A DNA stretch of 20,996 nt, from positions 1-20,996 of the forward strand of contig NZ_CALART010000064.1 of assembly GCF_937888285.1 (NCBI RefSeq). Direction: 5' to 3'. Positions 13,853 to 20,996 of this stretch are shown here, in pieces (within the stretch, counting starts at the first letter, position 1; every line of letters starts with the position of its first letter). A program made the translations under genes and the position numbers. Source of the DNA: an uncultured Aquimonas sp. (GTDB lineage: Bacteria; Pseudomonadota; Gammaproteobacteria; Xanthomonadales; Xanthomonadaceae). The notes beneath the pieces were generated by a model. That model saw only the letters and a program-made list of their open reading frames with translations, had not been told where the DNA came from and made no database searches.

Positions 13853-16800
13853 TCAATAGGCTTCCTGGGTGCCGGCGGCGCCCTGCGGCGCCTCGGCTTC
13901 AGGCTGGGTCAGGCGCTGTGTCGCCTGCTCGCCGAACAGCCAGAACAGCACCGGCGTGAGCAGGGTATCGAGCAGCGTCGAGCTGACGAGACCGCCGAAG
14001 ATCACCACCGCCACCGGGTGCAGGATCTCCTTGCCCGGCGCGTCGGCGGCGAGCAGCAGCGGCGTCAGCGCAAAGGCCGCGACCAGCGCCGTCATCAGCA
14101 CCGGCGTCAGCCGCTCCAGCGAGCCGCGCACGATCATGGCCTGGCCGAAGGTTTCGCCCTCGAACTTGCACAGGTTGATGTAGTGGCTGATCTTCAGGAT
14201 GCCGTTGCGCGTGGCGATGCCGGCCAGCGTGATGAAGCCCACCATCGACGCCACCGACAGGCTCACGCCCGCGATCCACATCGCCACCACCGAGCCGATC
14301 AGCGCCAGCGGGATGTTGGCCATGATGATGCCGGCCAGCACCACCGACTGGTAGCGCGAGTACAGCACCAGGAACATCAGCGCCAGCGACACCACCGACA
14401 GGCCCGCGATCAACCGGGTGGCCTGCTCCTGGGCCTGGAACTGCCCCTCCAGGCTGACGAAGTTGCCGCTGGGCAGCGGTGTGCCGTCGATGACCCTGCG
14501 GATGTCGGCAATCACCCGCCCCATGTCGCCACCATCGGTGTTGGCGTAAACGATGATGCGGCGGCGGCCGTTCTCGCGCCCGATCTGGTTCGGCCCGTCG
14601 GTCTCTTCCACGGTCGCGATGGCCGACACCGGGATGCGCCCCGCCGGCGTGTCGATCAGTGTGCGCGCCAGATCCTGCGGCGTGCGCTGGTTGTCGGGCA
14701 GGCGCAGCACCAGCTCGTAGCGGCGCGGGCCATCGACGATCTGCGCGCCATGCGCGCCATCGGTCAGCGCCTGCAGCACGCGGATCGCCTCGCCCGGCGC
14801 CAGGCCCACCTGCGCGGCCTTGCGGTGGTCAAGCCGCACGCTGATCTGCGGAATCAGCACCTGCTTCTCGACCGTGAGGTCCACCAGCCCCGGCACGGCC
14901 GCCAGCTGGCCGCGCATCTGCTCGGCCAGGCCGCGCAGCGTGTCGGTGTCGTCGCCGAAGATCTTCACCGCGATCTGCGCACGTACGCCGGAGAGCAGGT
15001 GGTCGAGCCGGTGGCTGATGGGCTGGCCGATGGTCGCCTGCGCCGGCAGCGACGAGAGCCTCTCGCGGATGTCGGCCATGATGGTCTCGCGGTCACGCTC
15101 GCTGCGCTTCAGGTCGACGTCGATCTCGGCCGAGTGCACGCCTTCCGCATGCTCGTCGAGCTCGGCGCGGCCGGTGCGGCGGCCCACCTGCGTGACTTCA
15201 GGCACCTCGCGGATCAGCGTCTCGGCGACGGAGCCGACGCGGTTGGCTTCGGCCAGTGAGGTGCCCGGCTGCATCACCAGGCCCAGCACCAGCGAACCCT
15301 CGTTGAAGGCCGGCAGGAAGGCGCGCGGGAACATTGGCACGGTCGCTGCGGCGCCGGCCACCGCCAGCGCGGCGATCGCGATCAGCATCTTCGCGTGCGG
15401 GAACGACCAGGCCAGCAGCTTGCCGTCCTGGCGCTTCAGCCACGCCACCAGCGGGCTGTCGCCGTGGTCGAGCCGCTTCATCTTCGGCAGCAGGTAGTAG
15501 CAGAGCGCGGGCGTCACCGTCATCGAGACCAGCATGGACGCGAGGATCGACACGATGTAGGCAATGCCCAGCGGCGAGAACAGCCGCCCTTCGATGCCCG
15601 GCAGTGCAAACAGCGGCACGAACACCAGCACGACGATGATCGTCGCGTAGAGGATGCCCGATCGCACCTCGACGCTGGCCCGCTCCACCACGTCGAAGAC
15701 CGGCAGCGGGTTCGGCGCGCTGCGGTTCTGACGCAGCCGGCGCACGATGTTCTCGACGCCCACCACCGCGTCGTCCACCAGCTCGCCGATGGCGATCGCC
15801 AGGCCGCCGAGCGTCATCACGTTGATCGACTGCCCGAGCCACTGGAACACCACCGCGGTGACGGCCAGCGACAGGGGGATCGCGACCAGCGAGATCACCG
15901 TCGTGCGCGCCGACAACAGGAAGGCGAACAGGACGATGGCGACCATGATGGCGCCGTCGCGCAGCGCTTCGGTCACGTTGCCGATCGAGGCCTTGATGAA
16001 GTCGGCCTGGCGGAACAGCACGCGCGGCGCGGCAAGCCCCGGCGGCAGGCCCTGCTTCAGTTCGGAGAGCGCCGCCTCGATTTGCGCGGAGAGCTTCACC
16101 GTGTCGGCATCGGGCTGCTTCTGCACGCTGACCACCACCGCCGGGAGACCGTTGTAGCCGGCGTCGCCGCGCTTCAGGCCGGCCGCGAACGAGACCGTCG
16201 CCACCTGCTCGAGCAGGATGGCACGGCCCTCCTTCCAGGCCACGGCGATGCCCGCCAGGTCCTCGGCGCGGTTGCTGCGGCCCAGGTGGCGGATCAGGTA
16301 CTCGCGGCTGTTCAGGTCGATGAAGCCGCCGCCGGCGTTGCCGGCGTAGCCCTTCAAGGCCTGCTCGACCTGGGACAGCGAGACGCCGAACTGCGCCATG
16401 CGCGCGGTATCGGGTGCCACGCGCAAGGTGCGCACCTCGCCGCCGATGGGAATGACCTGCGACACGCCGGGGATCGACAGCAGGCGTGGGCGCAGCACGA
16501 AGTCGGCGTACTCGCGGGCCTGCATCGGTGTGGCCACCGGCGACTTGCCGTCGCCGGGCACCAGCGGCAAGGCCACCAGCATCACCTCGCCCATGATCGA
16601 CGACACCGGGCCCATCACCGGCGTGATGTCGCCCGGCATCTGCTCGCGCACCAGCGCCAGCCGCTCGGCTACCAACTGGCGGTTGCGGTAGATGTCGGTG
16701 CCCCAGTCGAACTCGGCATAGACCAGCGACAGGCCCACCCCCGAGGTCGAGCGCACGCGGGTCACGCCCGGCATGCCGTTGAGCGCGGTCTCGAGCGGAA

Positions 16801-16999
16801 AGGTGACGAGCTGCTCGACCTCTTCCGGCGCCATGCCGCCCGCCTCGGTGAGCACGGTGATCAGCGGCTTGTTGAGGTCGGGGAAGACATCGACCGGCGT
16901 GCGCCAGGCCGTCATCGCGCCGTAGACCATCAACAGCGCCGCCACCGCCAGCACGAACAGGCGGTTGTGCAGGCTGTAGCGAACGATCCAGTTGAACAT
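13853..16999 (-). CDS. HME-RND heavy-metal efflux pump, system 2 (CusA/CzcA family)
   Basis: This 1048-residue proton-driven pump begins MFNWIVRYSLHNRLFVLAVA and then PVDVFPDLNKPLITV. Membrane segment 4 is acid-rich, with AIAIGELVDDAVVGVENIVR at 401-420, giving Glu406, Asp409, Asp410 and Glu416; this differs from pump 1 and from classical CzcA. At the places aligned by eye to the CusA methionine triad it has Leu562, Ser623 and His667 (HRLDHLLSGVRAQ), with acidic/His stretches at 613-627 (ELDEHAEGVHSAEID). A monovalent Cu/Ag site is therefore unlikely. Its sequence diverges throughout from pump 1, so it is a distinct subgroup and not a recent duplicate. It starts 13 nt after the adaptor stop with AGGA in the gap. 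The substrate is unknown, and a divalent metal is inferred. Confidence 0.95.
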   Translation of the reverse strand: MFNWIVRYSLHNRLFVLAVAALLMVYGAMTAWRTPVDVFPDLNKPLITVLTEAGGMAPEEVEQLVTFPLETALNGMPGVTRVRSTSGVGLSLVYAEFDWGTDIYRNRQLVAERLALVREQMPGDITPVMGPVSSIMGEVMLVALPLVPGDGKSPVATPMQAREYADFVLRPRLLSIPGVSQVIPIGGEVRTLRVAPDTARMAQFGVSLSQVEQALKGYAGNAGGGFIDLNSREYLIRHLGRSNRAEDLAGIAVAWKEGRAILLEQVATVSFAAGLKRGDAGYNGLPAVVVSVQKQPDADTVKLSAQIEAALSELKQGLPPGLAAPRVLFRQADFIKASIGNVTEALRDGAIMVAIVLFAFLLSARTTVISLVAIPLSLAVTAVVFQWLGQSINVMTLGGLAIAIGELVDDAVVGVENIVRRLRQNRSAPNPLPVFDVVERASVEVRSGILYATIIVVLVFVPLFALPGIEGRLFSPLGIAYIVSILASMLVSMTVTPALCYYLLPKMKRLDHGDSPLVAWLKRQDGKLLAWSFPHAKMLIAIAALAVAGAAATVPMFPRAFLPAFNEGSLVLGLVMQPGTSLAEANRVGSVAETLIREVPEVTQVGRRTGRAELDEHAEGVHSAEIDVDLKRSERDRETIMADIRERLSSLPAQATIGQPISHRLDHLLSGVRAQIAVKIFGDDTDTLRGLAEQMRGQLAAVPGLVDLTVEKQVLIPQISVRLDHRKAAQVGLAPGEAIRVLQALTDGAHGAQIVDGPRRYELVLRLPDNQRTPQDLARTLIDTPAGRIPVSAIATVEETDGPNQIGRENGRRRIIVYANTDGGDMGRVIADIRRVIDGTPLPSGNFVSLEGQFQAQEQATRLIAGLSVVSLALMFLVLYSRYQSVVLAGIIMANIPLALIGSVVAMWIAGVSLSVASMVGFITLAGIATRNGILKISHYINLCKFEGETFGQAMIVRGSLERLTPVLMTALVAAFALTPLLLAADAPGKEILHPVAVVIFGGLVSSTLLDTLLTPVLFWLFGEQATQRLTQPEAEAPQGAAGTQEAY

Positions 17000-17012
17000 G
17001 ATCGTTCCTCGC

Positions 17013-18185
17013 TCAGCGGATCTGCGCGATCAGCGGCGCGCCCTGGACCACGACGCGGTTGTCCGCGCTCAGCCCTTGCGTCACCACGACCGTGCTCGCG
17101 TCCAGCGGCCGGTACTGCACCGGCTGCGGGATGAAGCGCTCGGCGCCAGACTTGATCCAGACGATGGGTTCGTTGGACGGGTTCCGCACCACGGCCTGGG
17201 CCGGCAGCACCACGCCCTTGATGCGCTCCTTCGACTGCGCCACGACGGTGACCGGCTGGCCGATCGCCAAAGGCAGGGATTCGCGCTGAGCTGCGCCCGG
17301 CTTTGCCGGCGTCACCGCGAAAGTCAGCGGCAGCACGCCGTCGCGCAGCGAGCGCGATACCCCGAGCAGGCGCAGCGTCACCTCGGGCACACCCTGGAGC
17401 GATGCACTGGCGACACGCGCGGCCACGGCCGCATCGGCAGTGGTGGCCTCCACCAGCATGCGCGCCGGGTCCACCACCTCGAACAGCACGTCGCGCGGCT
17501 CGACGACCTGGCCGACGACGAGATCCGCGCGGGCGATGACGCCGCTAACCGGCGCGGTCAGTGTTTCGCGCGCCACCAGGCTGCCGCCGATGCTGCGCTC
17601 GCGCTCGGCCAGGCTCTTCGCTTCGGTGCGCGCGGCCTCGATCTCCTTGCGCGGCACCGTGCCCTCCAGGCCTTCGAGTCGCTGCACGCGCTGCTCGGCC
17701 AGTTGCCGCTGCGCACGCAGTTCGGCCAGCTGGGCCTGCTGCGTGCCCACGGCGTAGGGCTCGGCATGGTGGCGGACGTAGGCCAGTACCTCGCCGCGCT
17801 TGACGGACCGGCCGGCGACCGGCAACCCTTTGGGCCCGGGCTCGATGCGTCCGCCGTGCACCGCCTGCACGCGGCCGCTGGCGTTCGGGTCCATGATCAC
17901 CCGACCCGGCATCTCGACCGTCGCGGCGGCGGCGGACTCGGGTGCCAGCACCGTGCGGATGGCCATGCGCCGCTGCGCGAGCTTGGGCACGTTGACGCTG
18001 CCGTCGGGCAGCCGCGCCAGACCCGAAGCGTTGACCGCGGCGCCGGGTGCGTCGAGGTGCTCGCCGTTCGGGCCGTGCGCGCCCGGGGCTGCATACGCCA
18101 GAGACACCAGAAGCATCCAGGCGACGAGCGCCGCGAGAACCAGCAGGCCGAGGCCGCCGCCGAACCACCAGAACTTGTGCTTCAT
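17013..18185 (-). CDS. Periplasmic adaptor (membrane fusion protein) of system 2 with N-terminal HGPNGEHLD motif
   Basis: This 390-residue HlyD/CzcB-type adaptor starts at 18185, where ATG shares one base with the upstream TGA (TGATG), giving MKHKFWWFGGGLGLLVLAAL. An uncleaved or signal-type helix spans about residues 5-30. Directly after it comes AAPGAHGPNGEHLD (32-45), a string found identically in the upstream gene product. A linker (LPDGSVNVPKLAQRRMAIRT) precedes the lipoyl half GEVLAYVRHHAEPYAVGTQQ. The coiled coil (QAQLAELRAQRQLAEQRVQR) and second lipoyl half (TLTAPVSGVIARADLVVGQV) follow, then the beta-barrel. HH and the HGPNGEH string are candidate metal ligands. It joins pump and outer-membrane factor. 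A longer 5' frame would read through the preceding gene and is rejected. Confidence 0.92.
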   Translation of the reverse strand: MKHKFWWFGGGLGLLVLAALVAWMLLVSLAYAAPGAHGPNGEHLDAPGAAVNASGLARLPDGSVNVPKLAQRRMAIRTVLAPESAAAATVEMPGRVIMDPNASGRVQAVHGGRIEPGPKGLPVAGRSVKRGEVLAYVRHHAEPYAVGTQQAQLAELRAQRQLAEQRVQRLEGLEGTVPRKEIEAARTEAKSLAERERSIGGSLVARETLTAPVSGVIARADLVVGQVVEPRDVLFEVVDPARMLVEATTADAAVAARVASASLQGVPEVTLRLLGVSRSLRDGVLPLTFAVTPAKPGAAQRESLPLAIGQPVTVVAQSKERIKGVVLPAQAVVRNPSNEPIVWIKSGAERFIPQPVQYRPLDASTVVVTQGLSADNRVVVQGAPLIAQIR

Positions 18186-18847
18186 CACAGGCCCCCCTGC
18201 TGCTTGCCAACTTCGCCGCGGCGTCGGCGCCACCAGGCGATGCCACCGATCAGACCCAGGGCCGCGACACCGGCACCGATCCAGGCTGCGCGCTCCAGCT
18301 CATGGCTGTGTCCGTGGGCATCGTTGCCTGGGGCGTGTCCGTGATCGCTCGTCGCAACGGCGGCCGCAGCGCGACCTCCGGTGTTCACCAGCGTGCCATC
18401 GAGCAAGTCGCTGTCCTTGCCTGCCACCAGCGTGAACACGAGGCCGTGCTCGCCGGCCGCGCCCAATGCCTTGAGCATGGCCGCATCGGTGACGACATAG
18501 TCGCCTTGCTCGGCGCGGAACACGCCCGCGGCCTTCAGCGATCCGCTCTCGACTTCGAGCTTTGCACCCAGCACGGGCTCGTTGGTTTCGTAGCGGTCGA
18601 TCACGATGACCAACTCGCCGGCACGCAATTCGGCGACCAGCTCGAAGGCTTCGGACTTGGCTTCGATGCGCGGCAGGGCCGATGCGGCCCGCATCGTCGT
18701 CGGGCTGTCCAGATGCTCGCCATTGGGGCCGTGGGCACCCGGCGCGGCGATGACGAACGCGCTCGTCATCAGCAGCATGGCGCAGAACGCCCTGGGTGCC
18801 CTGGGCAGTGGGTGCCGCGAGGCAATGCGATCGGTGAGAAATCTCAT
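18185..18847 (-). CDS. His-rich periplasmic protein with C-terminal membrane anchor, system 2
   Basis: This is a 220-residue protein. The ATG at 18847 overlaps the stop of the outer-membrane-factor gene (ATGA) and gives a signal peptide through about AFVIA (residue 34). The mature start is APGAHGPNGEHLDSP. A beta-rich middle follows (AFELVAELRAGELVIVIDRY, LGAKLEVESGSLKAAGVFRA). A His-rich linker (HGHAPGNDAHGHSHE) leads to a single membrane helix, about 187-206 (AAWIGAGVAALGLIGGIAWW), and a basic tail RRRRGEVGK. It is therefore predicted to be periplasmic and anchored at the C-terminus. I do not recognise a named family; the middle resembles extra domains fused to some RND adaptors. It sits between outer-membrane factor and adaptor with overlaps on both sides, so a metal-capture partner of the pump is a reasonable inference. 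Confidence 0.85.
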   Translation of the reverse strand: MRFLTDRIASRHPLPRAPRAFCAMLLMTSAFVIAAPGAHGPNGEHLDSPTTMRAASALPRIEAKSEAFELVAELRAGELVIVIDRYETNEPVLGAKLEVESGSLKAAGVFRAEQGDYVVTDAAMLKALGAAGEHGLVFTLVAGKDSDLLDGTLVNTGGRAAAAVATSDHGHAPGNDAHGHSHELERAAWIGAGVAALGLIGGIAWWRRRRGEVGKQQGGL

Positions 18848-20121
18848 GGAAGAAGTCCGAGGGTTTGTTGGAGTCGGGCGCGGGTCAGGCCCAGCGCGGC
18901 GGTCTGGCGTGCCACGGCGCTGTCGGCCTGCGCCGCGGCGGCCAGCGCACGCAGCAGGTCGGGCAACGGGGTCTCGCCGGCACGGAAGGACTTGTCGATC
19001 AGGCTGGCGCGCTCGCGCAGCAGGCCCGCACGCGCGGTCTCGGCATCGAGTTGGGTCTCGGCCGAGCGCTGCGCCTCCCGGGCGGCGGCGATGTCGCTGT
19101 CGATGCACTCACGCAGGCGTTGCTCGTGGGTTTCTGCGACGTCCAGTTCCGCGAGCGCCGCCGCTTCCAGCGGCCGGTTGCGGTCGTCGGTGCCGAAGGG
19201 CAGGCGCAGGCCGACGACCAGGCTGCCTTGCGAGCCCTCGGCCCGGCCGGGGACGTCCTGCCGCACTCCCACGCTCAGCTCGGGCGCATCGCGCCGTGAG
19301 TGGCGCATCAGTTCCACCCGCTTGCGCGCCAGTTCACGGGCCTGGCCTGCCAGTTGAAGCTCCGGATGCGGCGACGTGCCTACCGGCGCTGCATCGGCCG
19401 GCGTCGCAGCCGACAGGTCCGGCCCGGCGGTCAGCCCGGTGAGCAAGGTCCAGCGGGCTCGCGCCGCCTGCAGGCGCTGGCGTGCGTCGGACTGCAGCGC
19501 GGACGCCGACAGCTGCTCGGCGTGAGCGGCCAGGGCGTCCGCACGTGCGAGATCGCCGGCGCGCACGCGACGCTCGACATCGTCGGCCAGTTGCTTCAGC
19601 GCCTGAGCCTGGGTGTCGGCTTGAGAGAGCTCGGACTGCGAGGCCGTCAGTTGCCATGCGGCTTCACGCACTTCGCCGGCCAAGCGCAGGCGCGCCGCCT
19701 GTTCCGCGGCGAGTGCCTGAGCCACCGCGGCCTCGACGGTACCCGAGCGGGCGGCCCGCTGGCCGGGCAGCCACAGCGGAACGGCGACCCCGATCTCGGT
19801 CTCGCGCTTGCCGGCGTTGCTTTGCAGGCGGTCGTCGCGGTGGCTCAGTGCCAGCGACGGTGGCGCAGCCCAGAAGCTGCCCGTGGAGGCACGATCGGCC
19901 TCGGCGCGGCGGCGCTGGCCATCACTCTCGCGCGCCGCGACGGCGCGCTGCCATGCGGCGTCCAGGGCCGTGCGAAGGCTGACGGTGCCGGCCGCCGGGC
20001 CGGATGCGGAGGGGAGCGCCGCGCTCGGGCCTCGTGGGATGTCGGCAGGCTGGGCCCTGACGAGCCCGCCGGCCAGGCTGCCCGCGATGACGCAGGCAGA
20101 CAGCCAGAGAGAAGACTTCAC
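18844..20121 (-). CDS. TolC-family outer-membrane factor of system 2
   Basis: This 425-residue outer-membrane channel subunit has a GTG start at 20121, supported by AGGA about 6 nt upstream and a signal peptide (MKSSLWLSACVIAGSLAGGL to VRA). Two alpha-helical repeats follow, the first with ALDAAWQRAVAARESDGQRR, a strand with ETEIGVAVPLWLPGQR, and the second with ELSVGVRQDVPGRAEGS and SLVVGLRLPFGTDDRNRPLE, typical of the CzcC/CusC group. It ends LGLTRARLQQTLGLLP. It is the first gene of the system 2 operon; pump, adaptor and accessory genes follow in the same direction with overlapping ends. It differs from the outer-membrane factor of system 1 except in overall architecture. Confidence 0.9.
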   Translation of the reverse strand: MKSSLWLSACVIAGSLAGGLVRAQPADIPRGPSAALPSASGPAAGTVSLRTALDAAWQRAVAARESDGQRRRAEADRASTGSFWAAPPSLALSHRDDRLQSNAGKRETEIGVAVPLWLPGQRAARSGTVEAAVAQALAAEQAARLRLAGEVREAAWQLTASQSELSQADTQAQALKQLADDVERRVRAGDLARADALAAHAEQLSASALQSDARQRLQAARARWTLLTGLTAGPDLSAATPADAAPVGTSPHPELQLAGQARELARKRVELMRHSRRDAPELSVGVRQDVPGRAEGSQGSLVVGLRLPFGTDDRNRPLEAAALAELDVAETHEQRLRECIDSDIAAAREAQRSAETQLDAETARAGLLRERASLIDKSFRAGETPLPDLLRALAAAAQADSAVARQTAALGLTRARLQQTLGLLP

Positions 20122-20313
20122 GATGATCCTGACGATTCAACGGCCTGGACCGGCGGTGAGCGCGTTCGGTGCGCGCCAGGGGCGGCCGAGAACGTGCGCG
20201 GAGTGCCGGTTCAGCGGAAGGCCGGGCGCCCATGAGCGGACGCCCGCCGCGAAGGCGGGTCAGGAGCGGGACCGAGGTGGCCTGAGCAGGCCGTCGAGGG
20301 GTAGTCGTACCTT

Positions 20314-20333
20314 TCGTGCAGATTGGTGCGCTT
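20314..20333 (+). repeat. Direct repeat copy 1 (20 bp)
   Basis: TCGTGCAGATTGGTGCGCTT occurs here and again, identically, 85 bp to the right. Both copies are followed at the same distance by GAACCC, so the related unit is about 34 bp. The TTGGTGC half resembles part of an NtrC-type site, but the other half does not fit well. The function is unknown. Confidence 0.85.
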
Positions 20334-20398
20334 TGATCTGAGAACCCGTTGCACAACAAGCACTTACGATTGCGGCTGTTCCAGGCGCGGCGGGCTTC

Positions 20399-20418
20399 TC
20401 GTGCAGATTGGTGCGCTT
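20399..20418 (+). repeat. Direct repeat copy 2 (20 bp)
   Basis: This is identical over 20 bp to copy 1 at 20314-20333. It lies 54 nt beyond the stop codon of the right-edge gene and about 280 bp upstream of the system 2 start codon. It could be a paired operator or a scar of a small duplication. Confidence 0.85.
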
Positions 20419-20472
20419 CGTATCGGGAACCCCTGCGAGACCGGACCCCGCGGTCTCACGCGATCGGCCCGG

Positions 20473-20988
20473 TCAGACCTCTTCGCTCCGGTCGCGAAAC
20501 TCCAGCCTGAACTGCCAGCCCTCGAAGGTCGCCACCATCCGTCCGAACTCGTCCCAGGAGATCTCGCGGCCATCGACCACGACCATAGGCACACGATGGT
20601 CCTCGTCGGGATCGCTGTCGACGGTCCCCCGCAGCACCAAGCCATCGTTCACCTGCAGCCCGTGGTCGGTGTCCTCCAGATGCGTGAGAGCCAATGCTCG
20701 GCGCATCTTGCCGATCAGCTTGCCCAGTAGTTCCAGCGGCTCGTCGTCAGGCTCCCCGATCACCTGAAACCGATACCCGGCCGGGCAGCCATCGCGCAGC
20801 TCAAAGGCGTCGATCGCCACCCCTTGCCCGAACAGCCGGGTGCGAAACCGGAACTCGTGCTCTGCCCCGCGCCCGTCGAGCATGCGGATGGGCTCGAACG
20901 CCACGTGCTCGAACCCCTGCAGCCCGAGTCGGTCGGCGGCGGCCTCGTTGAAACATCGGCCGCAGAGTTGCCGGTAGCCACTCTCCAT
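20473..20988 (-). CDS. Unrecognised conserved-looking protein with CxxC motif, possibly 5'-incomplete
   Basis: The visible frame gives 171 residues from ATG at 20988, but it is still open to the window end 8 nt upstream, so the true start may lie outside. Near the N-terminus, QLCGRCFNEAAADRLG supplies a CxxC pair that could be half of a zinc ribbon, its partner perhaps in the missing N-terminus. The rest is soluble and acidic (HEFRFRTRLFGQGVAIDAFE, ISWDEFGRMVATFEGWQFRL) and ends EFRDRSEEV. There is no signal peptide or membrane segment. I do not recognise a function. It reads toward the system 2 operon on the same strand, but 351 bp with repeats lie between, so co-transcription is doubtful. 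Confidence 0.7.
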   Translation of the reverse strand: MESGYRQLCGRCFNEAAADRLGLQGFEHVAFEPIRMLDGRGAEHEFRFRTRLFGQGVAIDAFELRDGCPAGYRFQVIGEPDDEPLELLGKLIGKMRRALALTHLEDTDHGLQVNDGLVLRGTVDSDPDEDHRVPMVVVDGREISWDEFGRMVATFEGWQFRLEFRDRSEEV

Positions 20989-20996
20989 CGACCCGT

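Larger units (their letters stand above)
20122..20472. promoter_or_regulatory. Leader/intergenic region upstream of the system 2 operon
   Basis: The 351-bp gap between the operon start and the stop of the right-edge gene holds no convincing reading frame. It should contain the operon promoter, but I see no clear -35/-10 pair. Visible structure is a 20-bp direct repeat (listed separately), a CCCGCC...GGCGGG stem (20243-20248/20254-20259) in the probable 5' leader, and GTTGCACAAC at 20349-20358 between the repeat copies. Confidence 0.45.

Noticed and set aside
13808..17134. Long plus-strand open frames opposite pump 2 (for example 13808-15259 and 15395-17134)
   Set aside because: Same antisense composition bias (His/Gln/Arg-rich), no start context, and the real gene is the minus-strand RND pump.
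20314..20418. Reading the paired repeats as NtrC sites
   Set aside because: One half matches TGGTGC but the other half fits only about 3 of 7 positions, and no sigma-54 type promoter is seen nearby.
1..20996. CRISPR arrays, tRNA or rRNA genes, integron attC sites
   Set aside because: No regularly spaced repeats, cloverleaf-like segments or rRNA-like sequence were seen. The only spaced repeat is a two-copy pair.

Overview
The window is GC-rich and looks like accessory DNA from a Gram-negative proteobacterium, most likely a betaproteobacterium of the Burkholderiales. The reasons are the high GC content, two complete RND/adaptor/outer-membrane efflux systems of the heavy-metal (HME) class, a CsoR/RcnR-type repressor with RcnA, a dnaE2 remnant and a Tn21-type transposon. 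The genus assignment is inference. I cannot tell chromosome from plasmid.

Left edge (1-3267): the right end of a Tn3-family (Tn21 subgroup) transposon. It holds the last 32 codons of arsB, a short low-information spacer, an intact 988-aa tnpA, and a 38-bp terminal inverted repeat at 3230-3267 that overlaps the tnpA stop. No tnpR, res site or left end is visible, so the arsenic-resistance genes are passengers placed directly before tnpA.

Scar zone (3268-3867): two gene remnants. The first is the C-terminal tail of a protein resembling abortive-infection C-terminal domains, cut exactly at the transposon end. The second is the C-terminal ~115 codons of dnaE2 (error-prone polymerase, minus strand), broken by a 1-nt frameshift.

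Cluster 1 (3868-13371): a leftward gene string of CsoR-family repressor, small His-containing exported protein, periplasmic adaptor, RND pump, DUF3240-like protein, outer-membrane factor, lipoprotein, and EamA/DMT transporter with a 24-histidine tail. Several junctions overlap (ATGA or 8 nt). Divergent from the repressor is rcnA (nickel/cobalt exporter) with an unusually large inserted loop. A 7+7-bp C/G-tract inverted repeat between repressor and rcnA is the probable shared operator. Together this predicts a Ni/Co-type (divalent) efflux island in which one repressor controls inner-membrane export (RcnA, perhaps EamA) and trans-envelope export (RND).

Cluster 2 (13413-20121): a second leftward HME-RND operon of outer-membrane factor (GTG start), a His-rich anchored periplasmic protein, adaptor, RND pump, and a small secreted protein. 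The His-rich protein and the adaptor share a 14-residue string encoded with different synonymous codons. No regulator for this operon lies in the window. A 350-nt leader upstream carries a 20-bp direct repeat in two copies.

Right edge (20473-20988): a conserved-looking but unrecognised protein with a CxxC motif, possibly 5'-incomplete.
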